A stretch of DNA of 64,000 bases from Nonomuraea sp. PA05 (GTDB taxonomy: Bacteria; Actinomycetota; Actinomycetes; Streptosporangiales; Streptosporangiaceae). The notes under the pieces are model-generated. The model had not been told where the DNA came from, searched no databases, and saw nothing but the letters and a program-made list of their open reading frames with translations. Within the stretch, counting starts at the first letter, position 1. Every line of letters begins with the position of its first letter. The translations under genes were made by a program, and so were the position numbers. Below are positions 32,824 through 42,281 of this stretch, one piece after another. Location of the stretch: positions 1 through 64,000 of the forward strand of contig NZ_VSEY01000011.1 of the NCBI RefSeq assembly GCF_008086045.1, given 5' to 3'.

Positions 32824-33945
32824 ATGGCAAGAATGCGGACGGCACGGCGGATCCTGGCAGGCGGCGCGGCCCTCGCCGCGGCCGGATGGGCGCTGCGGCA
32901 GGTGCCCGCCGAGCTGGGCGTGCGGCCGCTGACATCGGGGCCTGACCGGGCGGCGCGGATCCGGCGCTCGCCGCAGTTCAGGGACGGCGCGTTCGTGAAC
33001 ACGATGCCCGAGCAGACCACCCTCGTGGGCAGGCCGCCGGTCGGCGTGCTCGGCGAGCTGGCCAAGGACAAGGAGCAGCGCCGCCCCGCCGGCCTCGTCC
33101 CGCTGCGCGTCCCGCCGTCCGGCCCGCCGCCCGCCGACGGGGTGCGCGCCATCTGGTACGGCCACGCCTCCACGCTGGTCGAGATCGAGGGCAAGCGCGT
33201 GCTGTTCGACCCCGTGTGGAGCAGGCGCCCCTCCCCCTCGCAGCTCGTCGGCCCCAAGCGGCACCACCCCGTGCCGGTGGAGCTGGGCGAGCTGCCCGAG
33301 GTGGACGCGATCGCGATCTCGCACGACCACTACGACCACCTCGACCTGGCCACGGTCCGCTCGCTGACCCGCACGCAGAAGGCGCCGTTCCTGGTGCCGC
33401 TGGGCATCGGGGCGCACCTGGAGCGGTGGGGCGTGCCCGCGTACCGGATCATCGAGCTGGACTGGGACGAGGAGGCGCAGGTCGCCGGGCTGCGTTTCGT
33501 CGCGACGGCCGCCCGCCACTTCTCCGGCCGGACCTTCGCCCGCAACGACACCCTGTGGGGCTCCTGGGTGGTCGCGGGCCGGGACAAGCGGGTCTTCTAC
33601 GCGGGCGACTCCGGCTACTTCGAGGGGTACCGCGGCATCGGGTCGGCCCACGGGCCGTTCGACCTGACGCTGATGCCGATCGGCGCCTACAGCCCGGCGT
33701 GGCCCGACGTGCACATGAACCCGGAGGAGGCCGTCAACGCCCACCTCGACCTGGGCGGGAAGCTGCTGCTGCCGGTGCACTGGGCCACGTTCACGCTGGC
33801 GCTGCACCCGTGGGCGGAGCCGGTGGACCGGCTGTGGCGGGAGGCCAAGGCCCGCGACGTGCGGATCGCCGTGCCGCGGCCGGGCGAGGCCGTGGACGTG
33901 TCGGCGGCTCCGGCCGTCGAGGGCTGGTGGGAGATGCTGCACTGA
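32824..33945 (+). CDS. MBL-fold metallo-hydrolase (NAPE-PLD/UlaG-like)
   Basis: A 373-residue protein from ATG 32824, preceded by GGGGAG. A hydrophobic N-terminus (ILAGGAALAAAGWAL) may be a signal or membrane anchor. The metallo-beta-lactamase fold is shown by WYGHASTLVEIEGKRVLFDP, the metal motif SHDHYDHLD, YAGDSGYFEGY and the late PVHWATF. The arrangement matches N-acylphosphatidylethanolamine phospholipase D-like hydrolases. Substrate unknown. The pirin gene starts 25 bases downstream. Confidence 0.85.
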   Translation: MARMRTARRILAGGAALAAAGWALRQVPAELGVRPLTSGPDRAARIRRSPQFRDGAFVNTMPEQTTLVGRPPVGVLGELAKDKEQRRPAGLVPLRVPPSGPPPADGVRAIWYGHASTLVEIEGKRVLFDPVWSRRPSPSQLVGPKRHHPVPVELGELPEVDAIAISHDHYDHLDLATVRSLTRTQKAPFLVPLGIGAHLERWGVPAYRIIELDWDEEAQVAGLRFVATAARHFSGRTFARNDTLWGSWVVAGRDKRVFYAGDSGYFEGYRGIGSAHGPFDLTLMPIGAYSPAWPDVHMNPEEAVNAHLDLGGKLLLPVHWATFTLALHPWAEPVDRLWREAKARDVRIAVPRPGEAVDVSAAPAVEGWWEMLH

Positions 33946-33970
33946 CCTGTCCGGGACGTACAGTTCTGCC

Positions 33971-34885
33971 GTGAGCAACCTGGAGCTTGACCCGCAGGAG
34001 ATCCGCTGCGGCGCTGACGAGATCAACGGCCGCGAGGTGCTGGAAGGGCGGGACGTGCCGCTGGGCGGCCCGCGCGCGATGGCCGTCAGCAGGACACTGC
34101 CCGGCGTGCACCGGCGCATGATCGGCGCCTGGTGCTTCGTGGACGCCTACGGGCCGCAGCGGTCCGCCATGCGGGTGCCGCCCCACCCGCACACCGGGCT
34201 TCAGACGGTGAGCTGGCTGGTGGCGGGCGAGGTGCTGCACCGCGACAGCCTCGGCACGCTGCAGGAGATCCGCCCCGGCCAGCTCAACCTGATGACGGCC
34301 GGGCGCGGCATCTCCCACTCGGAGGAGTCACCCGAGACGGTGCTGCACGGGGTGCAGCTCTGGGTGGCGCTGCCGGAGGCGTCGCGGCACGTCGAGCCGG
34401 GCTTCGAGCACCACCCGTCGCTGCCGGTGCTGTCCGGGCCCGGCTTCTCGGCGACCGTCGTCATGGGGACGCTCGGCGGGGTGACCTCGCCCGCCACCGC
34501 GCACACGCCTCTCGTCGGGGCGGAGGTCGTGGTGGACGGCGACGGCGAGGTGCCGGTGGATCCGGCGTTCGAGCACGGGCTGCTGCTGCTCGACGGCGAG
34601 GTGGCGGAGGTGGAGCGAGGGCCGCTGGTGTACCTGCCGCCGGGCCGGGGCGGGGTGCGGTTGTCGGGGCGCGGGCGGGTGATGCTGATCGGCGGGGAGC
34701 CGTTCGGTGAGGAGCTCGTCATGTGGTGGAACTTCGTGGGGCGCTCCCACGACGAGATCGCCGCCTTCCGCGAGGAGTGGATGGAGGGCGAGGGGTTCGG
34801 CGTCGTCGAGGGCTTCGACGGGGCGCCGCTCCCCGCTCCCGTCCTGCCCGGCACGCGGCTCAAGCCGCGCGGCCGGGTCCGCTGA
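33971..34885 (+). CDS. Pirin family protein
   Basis: A 304-residue bicupin starting at GTG 33971. The N-terminal cupin has the pirin signature HPHTGLQTVSWLVAGEVLHRDSLG and GRGISHSEES, giving the His/Glu metal site; the C-terminal half begins near LVGAEVVVDGDGEV. Pirins bind Fe and include quercetin-dioxygenase-like enzymes and redox sensors. Probably co-transcribed with the MBL gene. Confidence 0.9.
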   Translation: MSNLELDPQEIRCGADEINGREVLEGRDVPLGGPRAMAVSRTLPGVHRRMIGAWCFVDAYGPQRSAMRVPPHPHTGLQTVSWLVAGEVLHRDSLGTLQEIRPGQLNLMTAGRGISHSEESPETVLHGVQLWVALPEASRHVEPGFEHHPSLPVLSGPGFSATVVMGTLGGVTSPATAHTPLVGAEVVVDGDGEVPVDPAFEHGLLLLDGEVAEVERGPLVYLPPGRGGVRLSGRGRVMLIGGEPFGEELVMWWNFVGRSHDEIAAFREEWMEGEGFGVVEGFDGAPLPAPVLPGTRLKPRGRVR

Positions 34886-34937
34886 CGTCCCGGAGCCCAC
34901 GTCTTGAAGCCGCCGGACTGAAGCTGGCATCCTGACG

Positions 34938-35891
34938 TCAAGTGAGCCGCTGGGCCTTGCTCAGCAGCCGCTGCGCCACCACCACCAGCGCCAGGAACAC
35001 CCCGCTGACCACCTGCTGGAACGCCGAGGTGAGGCTGCCCACCTGGTTGATCAGGCTCTGGATCACCCCGAGCAGCAGCACCCCGGCGACCGACCCGCTG
35101 ATGCCGCCCGCCCCGCCGGTCAGCAGGGTGCCGCCGATCACGACGGCGGCGATGGCGTCGAGTTCCAGCCCGATCCCCAGAATCGTCACCCCGGACGAGA
35201 GCCGGGCGGCGTTCAGCGCGCCCGCCAGCCCGGCCAGCAGCCCCGACATGACGTACACGTACACCTTGGTCCGCGCCACGGGCACCCCCATGAGGGCCGC
35301 CGCCTGCTCGTTGCCGCCGATGGCGTAGACGTTCTGCCCGAAGCCGGTGCGCTGCAGGAGGACCATGGCGATCAGCGCCAGGCCGATGGTGACGTGGACG
35401 GGGTAGGACAGGCCGAGCACCTCGCCCTGGCCGAGGGCGGCGAACGCCTGGTCCTTCACCAGGTACGTGGTGGCTCCCTCGTCCGAGATGGCGAGCATCA
35501 GCCCGCGGACGCCCAGCAGGCCCGCCAGCGTGACGATGAACGGCGCCATCCCGGTCCGCGCGATCACCAGCCCTTGGAGCAGCCCGACGACGCCGCACAC
35601 CGCCAGGGGCAGGAGCAGCGCCACCAGCAGGCCGTACTGGGAGCCGTAGGCCGCGAGCACGCCGCCGAGCACGAACAGCGACCCGACGGACAGGTCGATG
35701 CCGCCGCTGATGATCACGAAGGTCATCCCGATCGCGATGATCGCCAGGAACGACGACGACACGACCACGCTGGCGGCGTTGGCCGGAGTGGCGAAGGAGT
35801 CGAAGGCCAGGCTGCCCACGACCACCAGCAGCGCCAGCACCATGACGGCGCCGTGCTGCTGGAGCAGGCGGCTGGTCTGCTCGCGGTTCAT
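34938..35891 (-). CDS. Sugar ABC transporter permease (YjfF-like)
   Basis: About 317 residues of the BPD_transp_2 (RbsC-type) family with eight to ten membrane helices and the marker GMTFVIISGGIDLSVGS. ATG 35891 overlaps the stop of the upstream permease. It is the last gene of a five-gene operon whose order (binding protein, ATPase, permease, permease) equals ytfQ-ytfR-ytfT-yjfF, the galactofuranose importer of E. coli. The paired permeases form a heterodimer. Confidence 0.85.
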   Translation of the reverse strand: MNREQTSRLLQQHGAVMVLALLVVVGSLAFDSFATPANAASVVVSSSFLAIIAIGMTFVIISGGIDLSVGSLFVLGGVLAAYGSQYGLLVALLLPLAVCGVVGLLQGLVIARTGMAPFIVTLAGLLGVRGLMLAISDEGATTYLVKDQAFAALGQGEVLGLSYPVHVTIGLALIAMVLLQRTGFGQNVYAIGGNEQAAALMGVPVARTKVYVYVMSGLLAGLAGALNAARLSSGVTILGIGLELDAIAAVVIGGTLLTGGAGGISGSVAGVLLLGVIQSLINQVGSLTSAFQQVVSGVFLALVVVAQRLLSKAQRLT

Positions 35892-36859
35892 CGGGTGCCC
35901 CGCTTCCTGGTGGCGTAGACGGCGGCCAGGATGATGACCGCCTGGACCATCTGGGTCCACGACTGCGGGAGGTTGTGCTTGATCAGCGTGGCCGCGAGGA
36001 GCTGCATGAGCAGCGCGCCCATGACCGTGCTGAGCACCCTGATCCGGCCGCCCGTCAGCGGGGTGCCGCCGACCACGACCGCGGTGATCGCCGACAGCTC
36101 GATGAACAGGCCGAGCGAGGTCGGGTCGCTGGCCTGGAGGCGGGCGGTCGCGAGCACCCCGGCCAGGGCCGCGAGCAGGCCGGAGATGACGTACACGGTG
36201 AGCAGCACCCGCTTCACGGGCAGCCCCGACAGCTCGCTGGCCGACCGGTTGCCGCCGATGGCGACCACCTGCCGCCCGAACGTGGTGCGCCGCACCACGA
36301 ACAGCACGATCACCGTCAGCGCCGCCGCGATGAGCACGATCACCGGGACTCCGGCGACGGAGCTGCTGCCCAGCGCGATCAGGCCGGGGTTGCGGAACTC
36401 GACGAGCTGCGGCACCAGCACGTTGGCCAGGCCGCGCACGCCGACGAGCAGCGCGAGCGTCGCCACGATGGGCTGCACCCCGGCGTAGGCCACCAGCGCC
36501 CCGCCCGCGGCTCCCACGACCGCCCCGCCGATCACGGCCACGACGACCGCGGGCAGCCAGCCGTACCCGAGGTAGAGCACGGTCAGCGCCGCGGCCAGCG
36601 CCATCACCGAGCCGACCGACAGGTCGATGCCCTGGGTGCCGATGACCAGCGCCATGCCGAGCGAGACGATCACGATGGGGGTGACCTGGACGAGCTGGGT
36701 GCGGAAGTTGGAGGCGTCCAGGAAGTGCGGGGTGAACAGCACGTTGAACAGCAGCAGCGCCAGGACGGCCGCGTACACGCCGTAGTCCTGCACCCAGGCG
36801 AAGACCCGCGGTTTCAGTACGGCCATCCGGGCGCCGCCCCTTGATGTCAGCTCAGCCAT
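35888..36859 (-). CDS. Sugar ABC transporter permease (YtfT-like)
   Basis: A 323-residue RbsC-type permease with GMALVIGTQGIDLSVGSVMALA, LLVGVRGLANVLV and GGTPLTGGRIRVLSTVMGA. Overlaps the ATPase gene by eight bases upstream and the YjfF-like gene by four bases downstream, so all three are translationally coupled. Transports a sugar inward with its partner permease. Confidence 0.85.
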   Translation of the reverse strand: MAELTSRGGARMAVLKPRVFAWVQDYGVYAAVLALLLFNVLFTPHFLDASNFRTQLVQVTPIVIVSLGMALVIGTQGIDLSVGSVMALAAALTVLYLGYGWLPAVVVAVIGGAVVGAAGGALVAYAGVQPIVATLALLVGVRGLANVLVPQLVEFRNPGLIALGSSSVAGVPVIVLIAAALTVIVLFVVRRTTFGRQVVAIGGNRSASELSGLPVKRVLLTVYVISGLLAALAGVLATARLQASDPTSLGLFIELSAITAVVVGGTPLTGGRIRVLSTVMGALLMQLLAATLIKHNLPQSWTQMVQAVIILAAVYATRKRGTR

Positions 36860-38384
36860 CCGCCTGCTCCGCGATCGTGGCCATGATCCTCTCCTCGGTC
36901 ACCTCGTCGCCCGACAGCTCGCCCACGACCGCGCCCTCCCGCAGCACGAGGATCCTGTCGGCGCCCTCGACCAGCTCCTCCAGGTCGGAGGAGATCAGCA
37001 GCACGCCGAGCCCCTCCCCGGCCAGCTCGTCGATCAGCGCCTGCACCTCGGCCTTGGCGCCGACGTCGATGCCGCGGGTGGGCTCGTCCAGCAGCAGCAC
37101 CTTGGGCCGGACGGCCAGCCAGCGGGCCAGCAGCACCTTCTGCTGGTTGCCGCCGGACAGCTCGGAGACGAGCTGGTGCGGCGAGGCGGCCTTGATCCTC
37201 AGCCTCCGCATGAAGATCTCGACCACCCGGTCGATCTTCGCCTCGGACACCACCCCGGCCCTGCCGAGGGCGGGCAGCGCGGCCAGGGCGATGTTCTCGC
37301 GCACGGACAGGGTGGGGATGATGCCCTCGGCCTTGCGGTCCTCGGGCAGCAGGCTGACGCCGGCCCTGATGGCCGCCGCGGTGGAGCCGCCGCGCAGCGG
37401 CGCGCCGGCCACGAGCACCTGCCCGCCGTCCAGCGGCAGCGCGCCGACGATGGCCTTGGCGGTCTCGGTACGTCCCGCGCCCAGCAGGCCGCCCAGGCCG
37501 ACGACCTCGCCCGGCCTGACGCTGACGTCCACGCCGTCGAGCACGTGCCGCCTGGTCAGGCCGCGCGCCTCGACGGCCGGGGCCCGCCCGTTCGCGGCGG
37601 AGCCACGGGAGAAGCTGGTCAGCCCCTGGGTACGCACCTCGTTCAGGTCGCGGCCGAGCATGAGCGAGATCAGCTCGATCCGCTCCAGCCCCGCCAGCGG
37701 CCCGGTGTGCGCCAGGCGGCCGTCCCGCAGCACCGTCACCCGGTCGCACACCTGGTACAGCTCGTCGAGGCGATGGCTGACGTACATGACGGCGATCCCG
37801 TCGTCACGCAGCTTCCTGATCACCCCGAACAGCGTCTCCACCTCGCGCGGCTCCAGCGAGGAGGTGGGCTCGTCCATGATGACGACCCGCGCGTCCACCG
37901 ACACGGCCCGCGCCAGGGCGACCATCTGCTGGGCGCCCACCCCGAGGGTGCGCAGCGGCCGGCGGACGTCGGTCTCGACGCCGTACCCGGACAGCACGCG
38001 CTCGGCCTCGCCGTACATGGCGGCGGCGTCGATCACCCCGAACCTGCCGCGCGGCTCGCGGCCGAGCAGCAGGTTGCGGGCCACCGACATCATGGGGACG
38101 AGGTTGACCTCCTGGTAGATGGTGGAGATTCCGGCGCGCTGCGCCTCCATGGGGGTGCCGAAGGCGGCGGGGCCGCCGCGGTAGCGCAGCTCGCCGCCGT
38201 CCGGCTGGTAGACGCCGGTGAAGACCTTGATCAGGGTGGACTTGCCCGCGCCGTTCTCGCCGACCAGCGCGTGCACCTCGCCCGGGTGGAGGGCGAGGGA
38301 CACGTCGTCGAGGGCGAGCACGCCGGGGAAGCGCCTGCTGATCCCCCGAGCTTCCAGAACCGGTTCCAACTCAGTACGCCTCAC
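36852..38384 (-). CDS. Sugar ABC transporter ATP-binding protein (YtfR-like)
   Basis: A 510-residue double ATPase. First domain: Walker A GENGAGKSTLIK, IYQEVNLVPMMSVARN, signature LGVGAQQMVALARA, Walker B VVIMDEPTSSL. Second domain: degenerate P-loop GLLGAGRTETAK and a normal signature LSGGNQQKVLLARW with LLLDEPTRGID. Such asymmetry is usual for RbsA/YtfR proteins. GTG 38384 lies 14 bases inside the end of the binding-protein gene. A close paralogue without permeases is encoded at 47286. Confidence 0.9.
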   Translation of the reverse strand: MRRTELEPVLEARGISRRFPGVLALDDVSLALHPGEVHALVGENGAGKSTLIKVFTGVYQPDGGELRYRGGPAAFGTPMEAQRAGISTIYQEVNLVPMMSVARNLLLGREPRGRFGVIDAAAMYGEAERVLSGYGVETDVRRPLRTLGVGAQQMVALARAVSVDARVVIMDEPTSSLEPREVETLFGVIRKLRDDGIAVMYVSHRLDELYQVCDRVTVLRDGRLAHTGPLAGLERIELISLMLGRDLNEVRTQGLTSFSRGSAANGRAPAVEARGLTRRHVLDGVDVSVRPGEVVGLGGLLGAGRTETAKAIVGALPLDGGQVLVAGAPLRGGSTAAAIRAGVSLLPEDRKAEGIIPTLSVRENIALAALPALGRAGVVSEAKIDRVVEIFMRRLRIKAASPHQLVSELSGGNQQKVLLARWLAVRPKVLLLDEPTRGIDVGAKAEVQALIDELAGEGLGVLLISSDLEELVEGADRILVLREGAVVGELSGDEVTEERIMATIAEQADG

Positions 38385-39438
38385 CGAGGGAGTCCTTGGC
38401 GTTGGCCGTGGTGTAGTCCCGGTCGGAGATGATCACCTTGTCGGGGATGGCCTCGCCGTCGAGGAACTTCTGGGCGGTCTCGAAGGCGAGGGGGCCGAAG
38501 CGCGGGTTCGACTCGATGACCGCGTACAGCCAGCCGTCGGCGATGCCCTGGACGGCGCTGCGGGTGCCGTCCACCGAGACTATCTTGATGTTGCCCGGTT
38601 CCTTGCCCGCGCCCTTCAGCGCGGTGACCGCGCCCAGCGCCATCTCGTCGTTCTCGGCGTAGATGCCGTTGATGTCGGGGTTGGACTGGATGAGCTGTTC
38701 GGTGACCTGCTGCCCCTTCTCGCGGGCGAACTCGCCGGTCTGCTCGAAGGAGATGGTGATCTCGGGGGCCTTCTCCCTGACGCGGTCCTTGAAGCCGTTC
38801 GTGCGCTCGGTGGTGACGTTGTTGCCGGGCGCGCCGAGCAGGATGGCCACCTTGCCCTTGCCGCCGAGGGCCTCGATCATGCGGTCGGCGGCGCGTTTGC
38901 CCTGCTCGTAGAAGTCGGAGCCGATGAACGTCAGGTAGTCGCTGCACGCCTTGGCGTTGATCTTGCGGTCTACCGTGATGATGGGGATCTTCTTGGCGGC
39001 GGCCTGCTGGAGCACGGGCTCCCAGCCGTCGGAGTTGAGCGGCGCGATCACCAGGAGCCGCACGCCCTGGGCGATGAGCTGCTGCACGTCGGTGATCTGC
39101 TTGGAGAACTGCGACTGGGCGTTGGTGACCTTGAGCTCGGTGATGCCCAGCTTGGCGGCCTCGTCCTTGATCGACTTGGTCTCCGCGATGCGGAACGGGT
39201 TGGCCTCCTTCTCCGACTGGGAGAAGCCGACCGTGGCGGTCTTCAGGTCGAACTTCGTGCCGCCGAACTGCTGGAGCGTGCAGGTGGGCCCGGCGGAGCC
39301 GGTCGGGCTCTGGACGACCTGCTGACCGGCGGTGCTGGTGGCGGCGGGCGCGGCCTGCGGCTCCTCCGCCTTGGCGCAGGCCGCCGCGGTGAGGAGGACG
39401 GCCAGCGCCAGGGCTGCCGTCCGGATGTGGGGGGTCAT
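38371..39438 (-). CDS. Sugar ABC transporter substrate-binding lipoprotein (YtfQ-like)
   Basis: A 355-residue periplasmic-binding-protein type 1 lipoprotein with signal LALAVLLTAAAC. Typical segments are TVGFSQSEKEANPFRIAETK, LIAQGVRLLVIAPLNSDGWE, PIITVDRKINAKACSDYLTF and NDEMALGAVTALKGAG; the opening and the KA-C-Y sequence match YtfQ, which binds galactofuranose. AAAGGAA precedes the ATG. It lies 73 bases after the GH2 gene on the same strand. Confidence 0.85.
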   Translation of the reverse strand: MTPHIRTAALALAVLLTAAACAKAEEPQAAPAATSTAGQQVVQSPTGSAGPTCTLQQFGGTKFDLKTATVGFSQSEKEANPFRIAETKSIKDEAAKLGITELKVTNAQSQFSKQITDVQQLIAQGVRLLVIAPLNSDGWEPVLQQAAAKKIPIITVDRKINAKACSDYLTFIGSDFYEQGKRAADRMIEALGGKGKVAILLGAPGNNVTTERTNGFKDRVREKAPEITISFEQTGEFAREKGQQVTEQLIQSNPDINGIYAENDEMALGAVTALKGAGKEPGNIKIVSVDGTRSAVQGIADGWLYAVIESNPRFGPLAFETAQKFLDGEAIPDKVIISDRDYTTANAKDSLGEAY

Positions 39439-39511
39439 CGCGGTTCCTTTCCTATCAGGTGCCGGGCCCGGGCCACGAGGGTCCGGGCCCGGCAGGGATC
39501 AGCTACGGGGG

Positions 39512-42028
39512 TCAGCTACAGGCGGGGTTGATCGCGCTCGTGAGCGCCTTGTGCGCGGCGGCGACGCGCTGGACGTCCGGCTTCGTGATCGCCCTGTCGT
39601 ACGTCATGAGGCCGTTGATCTCGGTCTCGACGTCGGTGGTCTGCGTGTAGATGGCGGCGCTGAGCTGCTCGCAGGCGTGCAGCCTCTCCAGTTCCTCGGC
39701 CATGCTCACGTAGCGGGTGGTCAGGGCCTCGGGGTCGGGCTCGACCGCGTAGCCCCAGCCGCCGCCGGACCAGGTGTGGCCGACGACGGGCAGGGCCAGG
39801 CCGCCGTACTCGCCGATGACGTTCGCCCTGCTGCCGGACGGCTTGCCGGGGTTGCCGGGGCCCGGATAGATGTGGAAGTCCTTGACGTCGCCGTTGCCGC
39901 CGTCCACGGCGCCGCAGCAGTTGATCCCGCTCATGTTGTTGACCAGGCGCGAGGGGTCCCAGCTCTTGACCAGGTTGGCGACGCGGGCCTGGTCGTACTG
40001 GCCCCAGCCCTCGTTGAAGGGCACCCACATGATCACCGAGGGGCTGCTGCGGTGCTGGTCGACGAGCTCCTTCAGCTCCGCCTCGTACTGCGGCCTGTCG
40101 GTGGTCCTGAACGCGGCCGGCATGTCCTGCCAGACCAGCAGGCCGAGCTTGTCGGCGTGGTGGTACCAGCGGTCGGACTCGACCTTGACGTGCTTGCGGA
40201 CGGCGTTGAAGCCGAGCGCCTTGGTCTGCTCCAGGTCGTAGCGCAGCGCCTCGTCGGTGGGCGGGGTGTAGATGCCGTCGGGCCAGAAGCCCTGGTCGAG
40301 CGGGCCGATCTGGAAGAGCGGCCGTCCGTTGAGCAGGATGCGCCAGCCGGAGACGGAGATGGAGCGCATCCCGAAGTACGACTCCACCTTGTCGTTGCCG
40401 AGCCTGACCTCCAGGTCGTACAGGTGGGGGTCGCCGGGCGACCAGAGCCTGGGGTTCGGCACGGGCAGGCGCAGCTCCTTGCCGGTCTCGCCGCGCACGG
40501 TGCCGACGATCCTGCCGCCGTCCCTGGCGATCACGGTGGCGGTGCCGGGCGAGCCGTGCACGGTCACGTACAGGGCCTGGCCGCGCAGGTCGGGCTCGGT
40601 GTCCACGCGCTCGACGTGCTCCTTGGCGACCGGCTCGATCCAGACGGTCTGCCAGATGCCGGACACGGAGGTGTACCAGATGCCGCCCGGGTCGAGCCGC
40701 TGTTTGCCGATGGCCTGGGCCCCGTTGTCGGTCGGGTCGGTGACGCCGACCACCAGCTCCTGCGCGCCGGAGCCCTTGAGCGCGCCGGTGACGTCCACAC
40801 TGATCCGGTCGTAGCCGCCCTTGTGGGTGGCGACCTGCTTGCCGTTGACGTGAATGGTGGCGTCCCAGTCGACGGCGTCGAGGTGCAGCATCAGCCGCTC
40901 GCCGCGCCAGCTACGGGGCACTTCGAACGTCCTGCGGTACCACATGCGCTCCTCGTGCCGGCCGATGCCGGACAGCTGCGACTCCACCGGGTACGGCACG
41001 ACGATCTTCTCGGCCAGGTCCTTGCCGATGGGCGCGGCCTCGCCCTCCCTGGCCGGCGCGAACTGCCAGACGCCGTTGAGGCTGCGCCAGCGTTCGCGGG
41101 CGAGCTGCGGCCTGGGGTACTCGGGCAGCGGGTTGTCCTTGTCCACCTGGTCGGTCCACCTGGTCTTGAGCACGTAGGTGGAGGCGTTGACCACGTGGGC
41201 GAACGGGTAGGCGGCCAGCGGGGCGCCGTCGGCGTAGGTGATGCCGCCGTTGCCGTCGTAGGAGGTGCGCACGGTGCTGCCCGCCTTCGACGGGACCTGG
41301 GCTCCCAGCTTGAGCTCCACGGTCTCCGGGCTCTTCTGCGTCGCGGAGGTGACGGGCCAGGCGGCGGCGCCGACCGTGACGGCCAGCTTCTGGTGCGCGC
41401 CGGCGGGCAGGGCGGCCAGCGGCTTGGCGAAGGTGAGCGTGGCGACGTCGCCGGCCGCGTTCAGCCTGGCGTCGTACGGCCCGTCCGGCTGGAAGTCCGC
41501 CGGGACGGTGAGCGCGTCCACGGGCACGATCGCCTTGGGCTGGCTCGGGCTCTGCCAGCGCAGGCGCAGGTTCGCGCCGCCGTAGTGCTCGAAGTACTCG
41601 ACCTTGATGTCGTACTTCCTGTTCGCCTCCAGGGCGATCGGGGTGCCGGTCTGCTCCTTGTCCCAGTCGTCCACCCAGTGGTCGATGACCGGCTGCCCGT
41701 CGATCCACAGGCGGAAGCCGTTGTCGCCGACCATCGAGAAGGTGTAGGTCTCGGAGTGCCTGGCCGTGATCTGTCCCGTCCACCGGACGGTGACGTCGTC
41801 CTCCCGCCCTGTCAGCAGCTTGAACGTGGGGTTCAGGTCGGCCATCTCGAGGTTCGGGTCGATGATGCTCGCCTTGAGCTCGGCGAAGTCGAACGTGCCC
41901 GCCGCCGAGGCGAGGTAGTAGTCGCCGCGCAGCCCGTTCCGCTCGGGAAGGGCTGCCGAGGCTGGTGCCGGAAGCTGCCATGACACGGACATCAAGACAG
42001 CCAGCAGCAACGCGAGGCGCTTACGCAC
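39512..42028 (-). CDS. Secreted PA14-GH2 glycoside hydrolase
   Basis: An 838-residue exoenzyme with signal peptide (LLLAVLMSVSWQLPAPASA). Residues about 30-165 form a PA14 domain (GDYYLASAAGTFDF, TGQITARHSETYTFSMVGDNGFRLWIDG). The GH2 part has the sugar-binding jelly-roll (RERWRSLNGVWQFAP, YRRTFEVP), an Ig-like domain and a TIM barrel with acid/base Glu in FNEGWGQYD (about 673) and nucleophile in GEYGG (about 740). Some streptomycete GH2 enzymes are beta-galactofuranosidases; adjacency to a YtfQRT-YjfF-like importer fits that, but beta-galactosidase or mannosidase activity is possible. First gene of the operon. Confidence 0.85.
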   Translation of the reverse strand: MRKRLALLLAVLMSVSWQLPAPASAALPERNGLRGDYYLASAAGTFDFAELKASIIDPNLEMADLNPTFKLLTGREDDVTVRWTGQITARHSETYTFSMVGDNGFRLWIDGQPVIDHWVDDWDKEQTGTPIALEANRKYDIKVEYFEHYGGANLRLRWQSPSQPKAIVPVDALTVPADFQPDGPYDARLNAAGDVATLTFAKPLAALPAGAHQKLAVTVGAAAWPVTSATQKSPETVELKLGAQVPSKAGSTVRTSYDGNGGITYADGAPLAAYPFAHVVNASTYVLKTRWTDQVDKDNPLPEYPRPQLARERWRSLNGVWQFAPAREGEAAPIGKDLAEKIVVPYPVESQLSGIGRHEERMWYRRTFEVPRSWRGERLMLHLDAVDWDATIHVNGKQVATHKGGYDRISVDVTGALKGSGAQELVVGVTDPTDNGAQAIGKQRLDPGGIWYTSVSGIWQTVWIEPVAKEHVERVDTEPDLRGQALYVTVHGSPGTATVIARDGGRIVGTVRGETGKELRLPVPNPRLWSPGDPHLYDLEVRLGNDKVESYFGMRSISVSGWRILLNGRPLFQIGPLDQGFWPDGIYTPPTDEALRYDLEQTKALGFNAVRKHVKVESDRWYHHADKLGLLVWQDMPAAFRTTDRPQYEAELKELVDQHRSSPSVIMWVPFNEGWGQYDQARVANLVKSWDPSRLVNNMSGINCCGAVDGGNGDVKDFHIYPGPGNPGKPSGSRANVIGEYGGLALPVVGHTWSGGGWGYAVEPDPEALTTRYVSMAEELERLHACEQLSAAIYTQTTDVETEINGLMTYDRAITKPDVQRVAAAHKALTSAINPACS

Positions 42029-42281
42029 GGGGGGTCCTTTCGGAGGGCGCCGATCAGGTTCGGACAGCTTTTGACCCTGACAAGCTCCAAAGTAAGCACC
42101 GGCGGACGCAGATGGTCAAGATTTCCGATCAGATTCGTTCGTGTTCGGTCAAAGGTGAACCGGCATGGCCGCGGTCTCCGTCGTGGCGCTCACAGACCGC
42201 CGCGGAACGCCTCTCCGCGATTAGTTCCTTTGCCGTAATCGCCTATTGCCAGCACAGCTCGCACTTACTTAGGTTTCGGTC
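42029..42281. promoter_or_regulatory. Divergent promoter region with GGTCAA half-sites
   Basis: TTGACC at 42071 and GGTCAA at 42114 and 42147 are repeated in the 253 bases between the GH2 operon and a propeller gene; the sequence ATTCGTTCGTGTTCGG at about 42133 resembles DeoR-type sites. On the minus strand TTGACC at 42119-42114 followed 18-19 bases later by TACTTT could be the operon promoter. Confidence 0.4.
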